From Allocoprobacillus sp002160865 (GTDB lineage Bacteria; Bacillota_I; Bacilli_A; Erysipelotrichales; Coprobacillaceae): a DNA stretch of 64,000 nucleotides. Under the pieces are notes generated by a model that was not told where the DNA came from, searched no databases, and saw nothing but the letters and a program-made list of their open reading frames with translations. Positions 8,283-16,972 of this stretch are shown in pieces (the stretch's first letter is position 1; each line of letters starts with the position of its first letter). The stretch spans positions 1,612,001 to 1,676,000 of the forward strand of contig NZ_AP031415.1 in assembly GCF_042850985.1 (NCBI RefSeq). Reading direction: 5' to 3'. The translations under genes were made by a program, and so were the position numbers.

Positions 8283-9579
8283 ATTCTAAAGCTTTTTTCG
8301 AAAAAGTCTGAGATGCCTTTTGAAGATTTTGTTTCAAATCAAAAAGTTTTTCTAATTGTAATTTCTTATGACGAACCAGACATTTTCCATTGACAAAAAC
8401 AGTATCTACCTGGCTTGGATTGGCACTATAAACCAGTGCTGAATAAGGATCATAAAGTGGATACATATTCACTGAATCTGTTTCAACAATGATAAAATCA
8501 GCTTTTTTACCCACTTCTAATGAACCAACCAGATGATCAATATGTAAGGCTTTTGCACCATGAATAGTTGCTAAAGAAAGGATATCCTGTGCATGAAATG
8601 CGCCACGATCATGATTCACAGTTTTATGAACACAGGCAATCATTTTCAACATTGAAAAGAGCTCTAAAGTATTCCCACTTGATGGTCCATCTGTCCCTAG
8701 ACCAACACTCACACCATTTTCTAATAGTTCTTTTAAAGGCATAACTCCTTTTGCTGCTTTTAAATTAGAAACCAAACAATGTGCAATACCACTCTTATTT
8801 TTTTGAATTAACTTTATATCATCATTATTGATATGAATACAATGCGCTAGAATAACATTTTGATCCAATAAATCATAATGATCTAAAAATGCTGTTGGTG
8901 TCATGTGATACTCTTTTTGGAAATAATCCATCTCATAATCCAATTCACTGGCATGCAATGATAAAGGTACATTGTATTGTGTTGCCAATTGATGAGCAAG
9001 CTGAAGATGTTCTAAATCATTTGTATTTGTTGCATGTGGCGCAATAAATGGAACAATCAATGGATGATTTTTCCATCGAGGTATAAACCATCGACAATAA
9101 TCTAATCCCCCATAAGCTTCTTGACTATCACAGCTAGGGAAATCAACAATCGTTTCTCCAACAAAACCTCTCATTTTCATTTCATCAGCTGCTTTTGCGA
9201 CTTCATCTTCAAAATAATACATATCCATAAATGTTGTAATCCCTGACAACAACATTTCAGCCATAGCATACTTGGAGCTATGATAAACAAGATCAGCCGT
9301 CATATATTTGGATTCCAATGGAAATAAGAAGCGACGTAAGCGATCAGGACAATCATCACCTAGCCCACGAAAAGGAATCATTCCTAGATGCGTATGGATA
9401 TTAATCATACCTGGTAATAAAATACCATGATGTCCATCTATGCATTGATCATATTTTTGTACACATGTTTTCCCTATTTCAATTATATTTTCATCATCAA
9501 TGAGCATTTGTCCATCTTCAATGACATCAAAATGTTCATTCATTGTTAAAATTGTTACATTTTTAATCAATGTTCTCAT
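8257..9579 (-). CDS. Amidohydrolase, MTA/SAH-deaminase-like (purine-type deaminase)
   Basis: This is a metal-dependent deaminase of the TrzA/MtaD/SsnA branch of the amidohydrolase superfamily. Metal and catalytic motifs are visible: HTHLG, HASELD, AHCIH and GTDGPSSGN. Members deaminate 5-methylthioadenosine, S-adenosylhomocysteine, adenosine, guanine or related rings; sequence alone does not decide. The operon setting, next to adenine deaminase and behind a guanine-type riboswitch, favours a purine substrate. The chosen ATG at 9579 (protein MRTLIKNVTIL, 440 residues) has GGAGG 6 nt upstream; a longer reading would start with an unlikely leader. The gene overlaps ade by 17 bp. Confidence 0.82.
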   Translation of the reverse strand: MRTLIKNVTILTMNEHFDVIEDGQMLIDDENIIEIGKTCVQKYDQCIDGHHGILLPGMINIHTHLGMIPFRGLGDDCPDRLRRFLFPLESKYMTADLVYHSSKYAMAEMLLSGITTFMDMYYFEDEVAKAADEMKMRGFVGETIVDFPSCDSQEAYGGLDYCRWFIPRWKNHPLIVPFIAPHATNTNDLEHLQLAHQLATQYNVPLSLHASELDYEMDYFQKEYHMTPTAFLDHYDLLDQNVILAHCIHINNDDIKLIQKNKSGIAHCLVSNLKAAKGVMPLKELLENGVSVGLGTDGPSSGNTLELFSMLKMIACVHKTVNHDRGAFHAQDILSLATIHGAKALHIDHLVGSLEVGKKADFIIVETDSVNMYPLYDPYSALVYSANPSQVDTVFVNGKCLVRHKKLQLEKLFDLKQNLQKASQTFSKKALEYAKEMPDE

Positions 9580-11269
9580 AACTGTCCTCCATGAGTGGCA
9601 CAATTGTCTGATGATAAGTATCCAACATCCCATAATCAGTCACTTTCAGTTCTGGTGAAACAGGTAAAGATAATGTGGATAATGACATAATCACATTATC
9701 ATGAACATATCCTAAATCTTCCATCGCTTTTCTGACTTGTCGTAAATCTTGAGCTAATTCTTTTAATGACTGATCACTGACAATACCACCAATATTTAAT
9801 ACAGTGTTGGCTTGAATTTTTTGATTTTGAACAACCAGATATCCACCTTGTTGTTGGAGAAGCTGATGCTGTGCAATAACCATATCTTCAATACTATTAC
9901 CTAAAATCATGATATTATGATGATCATGTGCCCAGCTTGTCGCAACTGCCCCTTTTGTTTGTAATGTATTTTTCACCAAAGCATGTGTAATATGTCCATT
10001 TTTTTGATATCTTTCAAAAATAGTCAATAAGCAAAGTCCCGCACTTTGATAATCTACATAGCCGTCTTTGACTGGTAATTTCATCTGCAGATGCTTTGTA
10101 AAAGTGGAATGTGGCTGTACTTCCATAACATGACAAAGAACTTCTTTTTTTGATGATGGTATCATAAAATCTTCATTCTTTGCTTGTCTGGCATAAAGTG
10201 AATGGTAAAACTCTTGTGGAAAGTGTGACTGTTGTTCTTGGATTTCTATTTGTTTTGTTTGATGATAAACACATTGTCCTTTTTTATACACACTATCAAT
10301 AGAAAAAGAATATAAATCATCCAATAAGATAAAATCCGCTATTTTCCCTGGGGCAATACATCCACGATCAATCATATGCATACGTCTAGCTGGTGTATAA
10401 GTGGCACAATAAATAGCTTTTTCAATTGGCATACCTAAATCATAAGCTAATTTGACCAAAAGATTCAAATGTCCCTGCTCTAACTGGTCAGCCATCACAT
10501 CATCCGTCACCAATGCAAAATATTCATAAAATTGATGTTCTACCAATGTACGAATTGTATCTGCATTCATTGATTTTCTTTGAATTTCCAGAAACATACC
10601 ATTTTTTATCTTTTCAACAATGGATTCTGGTGTCTGTTGGGTATGATCTGCATCAACACCCTGATAAATATATCGTGCTAAATCAAGTCCCGTAATTTTA
10701 GGACAATGTCCTTCAATAGGTAACTGCCATCTTTTTTCATGACAGGCTTGAATAATCTGATTAATGAGTGTATCTTGCCCACCAATCAAATCTTTAAAGT
10801 TCATGACTTCACCCAAGCATAAAATACGAGGATTCTCTAAAAGCTGTTTGACATCATCTACATCTATTTTTCCTCCTGTTGTTTCCAAATGTTCATTGGT
10901 AGAAGGAACAGAAGAAGGAATTCCATAAAAAATATCCAATGTTGTGTCATTGGATATCATCGTTTCAATTCCACGTATTCCAAAAACATTCGCTATCTCA
11001 TGTGGGTCAGCAACCACTGTTGTGACCCCATGAGGTAATACTGCTTTGGAAAATTCACCAGGAACTGTCATAGAACTTTCAATATGCATATGAATATCAA
11101 TCAACCCAGGAATCATGTACTTACCTTGTCCATCAATCACTTTTTGACTTTCAAGTGGTTCATCATCACAAATATAATAAAATTTATCTTCTTGAATATA
11201 AACATTCTTTTTTTCAAAACTTTGTGTAAATGTATTATAAACCTGTACGTTTTTGATGAGTTGATTCAT
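9563..11269 (-). CDS. ade: Adenine deaminase
   Basis: This enzyme converts adenine to hypoxanthine and ammonia. At 568 residues it has the length and layout of the AdeC family: a TIM-barrel N-terminal part with IPGLIDIHMHIESS and VADPHEIANVFG, and a C-terminal domain with SWAHDHHNIMILG and NIGGIVS. It sits directly behind the ABC importer genes (11-bp gap) and overlaps the second amidohydrolase gene. Adenine entering the cell could thus be turned to hypoxanthine, and with xpt nearby the group reads as purine uptake and salvage. Confidence 0.94.
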   Translation of the reverse strand: MNQLIKNVQVYNTFTQSFEKKNVYIQEDKFYYICDDEPLESQKVIDGQGKYMIPGLIDIHMHIESSMTVPGEFSKAVLPHGVTTVVADPHEIANVFGIRGIETMISNDTTLDIFYGIPSSVPSTNEHLETTGGKIDVDDVKQLLENPRILCLGEVMNFKDLIGGQDTLINQIIQACHEKRWQLPIEGHCPKITGLDLARYIYQGVDADHTQQTPESIVEKIKNGMFLEIQRKSMNADTIRTLVEHQFYEYFALVTDDVMADQLEQGHLNLLVKLAYDLGMPIEKAIYCATYTPARRMHMIDRGCIAPGKIADFILLDDLYSFSIDSVYKKGQCVYHQTKQIEIQEQQSHFPQEFYHSLYARQAKNEDFMIPSSKKEVLCHVMEVQPHSTFTKHLQMKLPVKDGYVDYQSAGLCLLTIFERYQKNGHITHALVKNTLQTKGAVATSWAHDHHNIMILGNSIEDMVIAQHQLLQQQGGYLVVQNQKIQANTVLNIGGIVSDQSLKELAQDLRQVRKAMEDLGYVHDNVIMSLSTLSLPVSPELKVTDYGMLDTYHQTIVPLMEDSYENID

Positions 11270-11280
11270 GACAATATCTC

Positions 11281-12324
11281 CTAACTATTTAAAATACGTG
11301 TCCATTGATCAACCCAATCCTCTAATAGTGGATTGACAAATTTGAAATCAATAACTTTAGCTCTAGCAGCTACATCACCATAAGTTTTATTAAGTGCTTC
11401 TTCTTCAGTTAATTCAACTGTTTTATTTGTAGGTGCTTCATTCAAATCAGAAACAGCATCTTTATATTGTAAATCTTTGCTTAAACGCCAATCAATATAT
11501 TTATATGCTAAATCTTTATTGTCTGAATTTTTATTCACTTCAATTGTATTAAAGTTTGCATATGTTCCTGATTCAGGTACTACATATTCACAATTTTCAT
11601 TATTTTTTTGAATTAAACTTACACCAAAGTCAGCAACAACAGCAACTGAAATTTCTCCAGCACTGAACATATTTGTTAAATCTGAAGATTTTGTATATGT
11701 TTTCACAATATTTGGTTTTAATTCTTCTAAAGCTTCAAATGCAGCTTTTCCATTATCAGATGTAATATCTACACCTTTATAATCACTTGCAATATGTACC
11801 ATTGCTGGTCCAAAAGTTGTTGTAATTTCAGGAATAGAAATTTGACCTTTTAAACGACTATCCCATAAATCATTCCATTCTTTAATTTCAAATCCAGTTG
11901 CTTCCTTATCATAAATAATACCAATACTATTTAAAGTATAAGGAACACCATATCCATTATCATCTTTTAGCTTAGACGCTGCATCAATTAAATCTTTCGC
12001 ATTTCCAATTTTACTATAATCTAATTTTTCAAATAAATCAGCTGCATATCCTTTTTGTGCTTCTGCCTGAGATAATTCAATAATATCAACATCAGAATTT
12101 GGATTATTAGCAAATTTTGTGTAACGATCTGAAGTTCCACCTTCTTCTACAACAATTTCACAATTGTTTTCTTTTTCAAATGGTTCGTAAACATCTTTTT
12201 GTACAATATCAGCATTTAATCCCCATGTTGATACAACTAATTTTTGAGTATCACTCCCACTGTTGCTAGAACATCCTACTAAAACCATAGCTCCAGCCAT
12301 TAAACCAACTAATAATTTTTTCAC
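11281..12324 (-). CDS. ABC transporter substrate-binding lipoprotein, PotD-like
   Basis: This 347-residue binding protein has a lipoprotein signal, MKKLLVGLMAGAMVLVGC, with the lipidated Cys18 followed by a Ser/Asn/Gly linker. The fold resembles the spermidine/putrescine (PotD) and iron-type cluster, with LVVSTWG at the mature start and Trp-rich C-terminus. Homology would suggest polyamines, but the operon is behind a guanine-type riboswitch and continues into adenine deaminase, so a nucleobase or related purine is the better guess. It is the fourth gene of the operon. Confidence 0.85.
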   Translation of the reverse strand: MKKLLVGLMAGAMVLVGCSSNSGSDTQKLVVSTWGLNADIVQKDVYEPFEKENNCEIVVEEGGTSDRYTKFANNPNSDVDIIELSQAEAQKGYAADLFEKLDYSKIGNAKDLIDAASKLKDDNGYGVPYTLNSIGIIYDKEATGFEIKEWNDLWDSRLKGQISIPEITTTFGPAMVHIASDYKGVDITSDNGKAAFEALEELKPNIVKTYTKSSDLTNMFSAGEISVAVVADFGVSLIQKNNENCEYVVPESGTYANFNTIEVNKNSDNKDLAYKYIDWRLSKDLQYKDAVSDLNEAPTNKTVELTEEEALNKTYGDVAARAKVIDFKFVNPLLEDWVDQWTRILNS

Positions 12325-12343
12325 TTTTTTCTACCTTCCTTTC

Positions 12344-13381
12344 CTAAACTAAGACAATTTTATTTGCTGGTAAATGCATTTGAATAGTATCACCCTGTTT
12401 ATAAACTGTTGCATTTCCACCATTAACAACAAGTTTACCAATAGGTGTTTCCACTTCATATTGATAACTCTTTCCAAGGAATGTTCTCACTGTAACATTT
12501 CCTGTAATCATATTATCATATTTATCAGCAGATGTTACGATTTCAATATCATCAGGACGAATTGTCCCTTTGCATGTTTCTAAATCGCCATCATTGTCCA
12601 CTTTCATGATTTCACCCTTTTGATTTTGATATTGGTGATCTTGAACTTTTGTTAAATCAAAGAAATTTTCAAATCCTATAAATCTTGCAACAAACTCTGT
12701 TTTTGGACGAGAGTAAATATTTTCAGGTGTATCGTATTGTTCAATAACACCATTATTCATAACTGCTACCTTATCAGAAATAGAGAAACACTCTTCTTGA
12801 TCATGTGTAACAAAAATCGTTGTAATTCCTAATTTTTTCTGTAATCTTTTAATTTCAACACGCATTTGAATACGTAATTTCGCATCCAGATTACTTAATG
12901 GTTCATCTAGTAATAAAAGTTTTGGCTCAATGACAAGTGCTCTTGCTAAAGCAACACGCTGACGTTGACCCCCTGATAATTGTTTAGGTAAACGATCTGT
13001 TAATCCTTCCAAATCACAAACTTCAACAACTTCATTGATTTTAGCTTCCATTTGAGCTTTATCCATTTTTCTTAATTTTAATCCAAACGCAATATTTTCT
13101 TTAACTGTTAAATGTGGAAACAAAGCATAACTTTGGAAAACCAATCCAAAATTTCTTTTATGAACAGGAACCTTTGTCATATCTTCACCATCTAAAATGA
13201 AGTTTCCTTCCTGAGGATCAATAAATCCTGCAACCACACGTAAAGTTGTTGTTTTTCCACAACCAGAAGGTCCAAGCAAAGAGACTAATTCTCCTTTTTC
13301 AATATCTAAGTTTAACCCCTGTAAAATATAATTTTTCTGATGATATGCAACTGCAATATCTTTTAAGCTTAAAAACGCCAT
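12344..13381 (-). CDS. ABC transporter ATP-binding protein, PotA-like
   Basis: This is a 345-residue ATPase subunit. Walker A GPSGCGKTT, signature LSGGQRQRVALARAL, Walker B LLLLDEPLSNLD and the H-loop VTHDQEE are intact, followed from about residue 240 by a TOBE domain, as in PotA/FbpC-type importers. It should energise the two permeases encoded upstream. Gaps to its neighbours are 11 bp and 19 bp. The annotation as polyamine ATPase is by family only; the riboswitch suggests purine transport. Confidence 0.92.
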   Translation of the reverse strand: MAFLSLKDIAVAYHQKNYILQGLNLDIEKGELVSLLGPSGCGKTTTLRVVAGFIDPQEGNFILDGEDMTKVPVHKRNFGLVFQSYALFPHLTVKENIAFGLKLRKMDKAQMEAKINEVVEVCDLEGLTDRLPKQLSGGQRQRVALARALVIEPKLLLLDEPLSNLDAKLRIQMRVEIKRLQKKLGITTIFVTHDQEECFSISDKVAVMNNGVIEQYDTPENIYSRPKTEFVARFIGFENFFDLTKVQDHQYQNQKGEIMKVDNDGDLETCKGTIRPDDIEIVTSADKYDNMITGNVTVRTFLGKSYQYEVETPIGKLVVNGGNATVYKQGDTIQMHLPANKIVLV

Positions 13382-13392
13382 TCTAACTCCTC

Positions 13393-14175
13393 CTATTTTG
13401 CAAGTGCTGAAATTCCTAATGTTTTTTCAACAATGAACATAATCACAATCGTTGCTACCATTAATAAAACAGAAACTGCTGAAACAGTTGGATCATAATT
13501 ATATTCAATATAATTCATTAATGTTGTAGGTAAAGTTGTCACTCCTGGTCCTGTTAAAAACATAGATACAGGTATATTATTAAATGAATTAATAAATGAC
13601 AACATAAAAGCCGCACTGATTCCTGATGTAATATTAGGTAAAACAACTTTAAAGAAAGCCTGACCTTTTTGACATCCTAAACTTAAAGCTGCCTCTTCAA
13701 TCGCAAAATCAAACTGATCCAATGAAGAACCAACAATACGAATCACATATGGTAAAACAACAAGAAAATGTCCTAGTAATAAACTTTCAAAAACAGGAAA
13801 ATTCAATGTTAAAACCACATATTGATATAAAGCATATCCGACAACAATTCCTGGAATGATTGTTGGGGATAAAAAGAAGCTCTTTAAAAATTTCTTTCCA
13901 ATAACACTATATCTCGCTAATGCATATGCTGCAGGTACCCCTACAAGTAAAGCAAGTAGAGTTGCTAACAAAGCAATTTCTCCACTTAATGCTAATGAAC
14001 TCATAAAGCTTTCTGATTCAAACACATTCACAAACCATTGTAATGAAAATCCATGTATAGGGAAAGTAATCGTACTTTCTGAGCCAAATGCTGTCACAGC
14101 AATAATGATAAGAGGTATAAACAAAAATGCAAATACCAAAATAGAAATAACCATCAATCCTTTATGTTTACGCAT
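13393..14175 (-). CDS. ABC transporter permease, PotC-like
   Basis: This 260-residue inner-membrane permease has about six hydrophobic segments. The cytoplasmic EAA loop, EEAALSLGCQKGQAFFKVVLP, contacts the ATPase. N-terminal MRKHKGLMVISILVFAFLFIP and the family layout match PotC. Its start overlaps the stop of the PotB-like gene by one base, so the two permeases are made together as a heterodimer. Confidence 0.9.
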   Translation of the reverse strand: MRKHKGLMVISILVFAFLFIPLIIIAVTAFGSESTITFPIHGFSLQWFVNVFESESFMSSLALSGEIALLATLLALLVGVPAAYALARYSVIGKKFLKSFFLSPTIIPGIVVGYALYQYVVLTLNFPVFESLLLGHFLVVLPYVIRIVGSSLDQFDFAIEEAALSLGCQKGQAFFKVVLPNITSGISAAFMLSFINSFNNIPVSMFLTGPGVTTLPTTLMNYIEYNYDPTVSAVSVLLMVATIVIMFIVEKTLGISALAK

Positions 14176-15008
14176 TAGACTTCACCTCGCTTATCCAATT
14201 TCGCTGCAATCGCATTTAATGCTTTCATAACAATTAATGTTGTAATAATCATAATGACTGCAAAAACACTGGCTGCTGTCCAGTTATTTAAACTTAATGC
14301 CTGTTGTGAAATAAAGGTTGCTAAAACAAGATTCTTTGGTCCACCTAATAACTGAGGTGTTGTATAAGCACTGAGTGATCCTGTAAAAACAAGCACACAT
14401 CCTACAATAATACCTGGAATACTTAATGGTAAGACAACCTTCATAAAAGCTTTAACACGATTCGCACCTAAACTTTCTGCTGCTTCCATCATATCATTAT
14501 CAATATTTTCCATAACACCCACTAAAGTGATAATCATAAGAGGTAAAAATAAATAAATTGTCCCAATTAAAACTGAAAATTCAGTATATAACATTGTAAT
14601 TGGTTCTTCTATAACCCCTATTGACATTAAAAAATTATTAATCACTCCATTTTTACCTAAAATATTAATCCATGCAAAACTTCTGACAACTGAATTCGTC
14701 AGCATTGGAAAAATAGAAATTGCCATTAAAATACCACGCCATTTCTTATCACAACGAGAAATAAAATAAGCTGTGGGTACTCCTAAAATCATACAAACAA
14801 GAGATGAAATCAAAGCAATCTTAACAGTTCTAATGAAGATTGTCATATAATATTCATCTTGAAAAAATGATAAATAATTCGTGAAACTAAAGCCACTTCC
14901 TTCAGGAAACAAAGTTGGTAAAATGATTTGAATCAATGGCATCACCAAAAATACAATCAGTAAAACCAAACAAGGCACCAAAAGAAGATAATGCATTTTT
15001 TTCTTCAC
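14175..15008 (-). CDS. ABC transporter permease, PotB-like
   Basis: This is a 277-residue permease with six predicted membrane helices and an EAA loop (EAAESLGANRVKAFMKVVLP). It is the first gene after the purine riboswitch. The start is a GTG at 15008 with GGAGGAGGGA upstream; a nearby ATG four codons later is a weaker choice because of spacing. It pairs with the PotC-like permease. The substrate is inferred, from the riboswitch and the two deaminases, to be a purine-type compound rather than spermidine. Confidence 0.9.
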   Translation of the reverse strand: MKKKMHYLLLVPCLVLLIVFLVMPLIQIILPTLFPEGSGFSFTNYLSFFQDEYYMTIFIRTVKIALISSLVCMILGVPTAYFISRCDKKWRGILMAISIFPMLTNSVVRSFAWINILGKNGVINNFLMSIGVIEEPITMLYTEFSVLIGTIYLFLPLMIITLVGVMENIDNDMMEAAESLGANRVKAFMKVVLPLSIPGIIVGCVLVFTGSLSAYTTPQLLGGPKNLVLATFISQQALSLNNWTAASVFAVIMIITTLIVMKALNAIAAKLDKRGEV

Positions 15009-15026
15009 TCAAGTCCCTCCTCCAAT

Positions 15027-15051
15027 AAAAAAAGTCTATCTACAGATAGAC
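15027..15051 (-). terminator. Riboswitch-controlled terminator
   Basis: The stem GTCTATC/GATAGAC with a four-base loop and seven T follows the aptamer. Its 5' arm can instead pair with the 3' strand of aptamer helix P1, which also contains GATAGAC, giving a classic ligand-dependent OFF switch. Confidence 0.88.
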
Positions 15052-15061
15052 ACATAAAAAA

Positions 15062-15142
15062 GCGTCTATCATAGTCCCGTTATTTTCGGTAACAGGGTAG
15101 AAACGATTGGGCCAATTCCCAAACATATATGATAACCACGCT
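15062..15142 (-). promoter_or_regulatory. Purine riboswitch, guanine-type (C74)
   Basis: The minus strand shows the purine aptamer: helix P1 (TTATCAT with ATGATAG), a P2 hairpin (TTGGG/CCCAA), the invariant junction GTTTCTACC, a P3 hairpin (CCTGTTA/TAACGGG) and the 3' junction ACTATG. In the last, the ligand-pairing base is C, as in guanine/hypoxanthine aptamers; adenine aptamers have U there. It precedes the ABC-importer/deaminase operon and overlaps the terminator switch. Confidence 0.92.
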
Positions 15143-15143
15143 T

Positions 15144-15172
15144 ATTGTAACAAACGTCTATAGTTTTGTCTA
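15144..15172 (-). promoter_or_regulatory. Promoter of the purine operon
   Basis: TAGACA (15167-15172) and TACAAT (15144-15149) are 17 bp apart on the minus strand, placing the RNA start just ahead of the aptamer. The remaining stretch 15173-15336 shows no gene. Confidence 0.7.
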
Positions 15173-15336
15173 ATATTTTTCGATTTTTTCACATTTAATC
15201 GTATAAAAAATGAAAATACCGCCCATTATTTAACAATTCAACAACTCATATCTTTATCATTTTATCTAAAATATGAAAATTCTACCATTTCCATCATGTT
15301 ATAGCATATTTAAAAATATTTCCAGACAGTATCTTT

Positions 15337-15368
15337 AAAAAAAAGAAACCTATCTTATGATAAGTTTC
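15337..15368 (-). terminator. Intrinsic terminator after desulfoferrodoxin
   Basis: A 10-bp stem (GAAACTTATC with GATAGGTTTC, one G-T pair) and a run of eight T on the minus strand follow the stop. Confidence 0.88.
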
Positions 15369-15380
15369 CTTGTTTATGAT

Positions 15381-15761
15381 TTATGCTTCAATTGTTGCTT
15401 TCCATAATCCATGTAAGTTACAGTATTCGTATACTTCAATTGTTCCTTTATAATCACCAATTGCAAATACTGCTTCAGGTTGATCAGCAGATGTTAAATC
15501 CACACGTAAAACTTGACTGTTGAATACAGCAATGATTGTTGTAATTAAATGTTCATCAGTCATTGGATGTGAAACTTCACCAACTTTCACATGAAGTTTA
15601 TCTCCATCTATAGATAATACAGGAACGTGTTTTTCTAATGCACCATCTGTTGTATTTGCTGTTAATTCTACCATTGGTTTTCCACAACAAACAACTGGTA
15701 CTCCTTTATCAACAATTTTTTCTACTACATTTCCACAAATTGGACATACATATAATTTCAT
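15381..15761 (-). CDS. Desulfoferrodoxin (superoxide reductase)
   Basis: This cytoplasmic iron enzyme reduces superoxide to peroxide without making oxygen, typical of anaerobes. At 126 residues it has both domains: an N-terminal desulforedoxin-type Fe(Cys)4 site (Cys6, Cys9 and the pair VVCCGKP) and the C-terminal catalytic iron site, with EKHVPV, SHPM and the closing CNLHGLW supplying His and Cys ligands. So it is the two-iron form. It appears monocistronic, with a TGG-TACAAT extended -10 upstream and a strong terminator downstream. Confidence 0.95.
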   Translation of the reverse strand: MKLYVCPICGNVVEKIVDKGVPVVCCGKPMVELTANTTDGALEKHVPVLSIDGDKLHVKVGEVSHPMTDEHLITTIIAVFNSQVLRVDLTSADQPEAVFAIGDYKGTIEVYEYCNLHGLWKATIEA

Positions 15762-15834
15762 AATCTCTTTCTCCTTTCATGACAAGATCATTGTACCATG
15801 TCTTATTTATTATAGCTAATCATATGCACTTTTA

Positions 15835-16335
15835 TTATTCTTTTTTTAATAACTGACAATATGTACGATATGTATAATTATCAAAACAAACAATATCTAT
15901 TCTTTTGACATATTGACATGGATAGTTTTTAAGCGTTTCTATCGCAATTGTAGCTGCCTGTGATACAGGATAACGATAAGCCCCTGTACTAATTGAAGGA
16001 AAAGCAATATGTTGACATTGATACTCTTCAGCTTTTTCCAGACAGCGTATATAACAAGACTGTAATCGTTTGGCTTCATCATGTTGTCCATCACGATAAA
16101 CCGGACCAACTGTATGAATCACATAACGTGCTGGTAAATGATAAGCCTTTGTGACTTTTGCATCACCAGTCGCACATCCATGCAACAAACGACACTCAGC
16201 CAATAATTCAGGTCCAGCTTTGCGATGAATAGCACCATCCACCCCTCCACCTCCTAATAAACTATTATTGGCAGCATTGACTATGGCATCACATGATATT
16301 TGAGTAATATCACCTTGAATAATTTGAATTTTCAT
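15835..16335 (-). CDS. Macrodomain protein, O-acetyl-ADP-ribose deacetylase type
   Basis: This is a 166-residue single macrodomain that binds ADP-ribose. It shows GDITQISCDAIVNAANNSLLGGGGVDGAIH, the diagnostic loop of the MacroD/YmdB group that hydrolyses O-acetyl-ADP-ribose or mono-ADP-ribosyl esters (quoted in parts: VNAANNSLLGGGGVDGAIH), then HTVGPVY and the ISTGAYRYP loop. The ATG at 16335 is chosen because AGAAGGTGA lies 7 nt upstream; an upstream in-frame ATG has no ribosome site. No sirtuin or ADP-ribosyltransferase is encoded nearby. Confidence 0.92.
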   Translation of the reverse strand: MKIQIIQGDITQISCDAIVNAANNSLLGGGGVDGAIHRKAGPELLAECRLLHGCATGDAKVTKAYHLPARYVIHTVGPVYRDGQHDEAKRLQSCYIRCLEKAEEYQCQHIAFPSISTGAYRYPVSQAATIAIETLKNYPCQYVKRIDIVCFDNYTYRTYCQLLKKE

Positions 16336-16362
16336 TTCTTTCACCTTCTTTTTTATTATAAC

Positions 16363-16390
16363 AAAAAAAGTCATTTGATAGAAACGACTT
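16363..16390 (-). terminator. Intrinsic terminator after the YcxB-like gene
   Basis: A 9-bp stem (AAGTCGTTT/AAATGACTT, one G-T pair) ends in seven T on the minus strand. Confidence 0.8.
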
Positions 16391-16912
16391 TTATGCTTTG
16401 ATCCATTTTTTTATTTTTGTATCTTTTTGTTTCAAGAAATCTATAAATTCACGAATACTTACTTTTAAACAATCTTTTCGAATAATAATGATTTCATTTT
16501 TCTTTGCTAATAAAACATATGCATGTTCTGTCTGTGATAAAGTTTTGAGATGAGAGTAAGGAATCTTATTATCAATAGATGTCTGACAATTATGTACAAC
16601 GACATATTCTCCTCCAAAACTCATTGTATATGTAATCTTCTGTTCATCAATTTCTTCTTTCATCAATTTTAACATTTCTTTGTAATGACTATGAATTAAA
16701 AAGAAAATTTCCCCAATACACACAGCACCTAAAACCAATAAAACAACACCTTGTAACATATTTTGATTGACGACATTTATAATACCTAAAATTAATGAAA
16801 TCACACCTGTTAATGACAATAAATATTTTTGCCATGGAGCAATCATGTATTTTTTCACTTCTTTTAATAAATCTTCATCAACAATATTATGACTAATTTG
16901 AATTCTTTTCAT
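16391..16912 (-). CDS. YcxB-like membrane protein of unknown function
   Basis: This protein of about 173 residues has two adjacent hydrophobic helices near residues 35-75 and a soluble C-terminal half resembling the YcxB-like domain (YTMSFGGEYVVV, IPYSHLKTLSQTEHAYVLL). Such proteins are membrane-anchored with a PH-like cytoplasmic domain and have no assigned role. The ATG at 16912 has GGAGGAAGGG upstream and is preferred to an earlier ATG. It stands alone between two terminated units. Confidence 0.6.
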   Translation of the reverse strand: MKRIQISHNIVDEDLLKEVKKYMIAPWQKYLLSLTGVISLILGIINVVNQNMLQGVVLLVLGAVCIGEIFFLIHSHYKEMLKLMKEEIDEQKITYTMSFGGEYVVVHNCQTSIDNKIPYSHLKTLSQTEHAYVLLAKKNEIIIIRKDCLKVSIREFIDFLKQKDTKIKKWIKA

Positions 16913-16972
16913 ATAACCCTTCCTCCAACAATACACCATTATCCTTCATAATTATGTCTTAGATATTAACTT

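Noticed and set aside
13856..14230. Plus-strand open frame of 124 codons across the two permease genes
   Set aside because: It is opposite two conserved permease genes and has no start signals; it is a by-product of membrane-protein codons.
11281..15008. Spermidine/putrescine transporter as the firm function
   Set aside because: Sequence family suggests it, but the guanine-type riboswitch and two deaminase genes in the operon argue for a purine substrate; kept as family-level only.
15762..15834. PerR-box upstream of desulfoferrodoxin
   Set aside because: The best alignment to the PerR palindrome has only about nine of fifteen matches, so it was not called.
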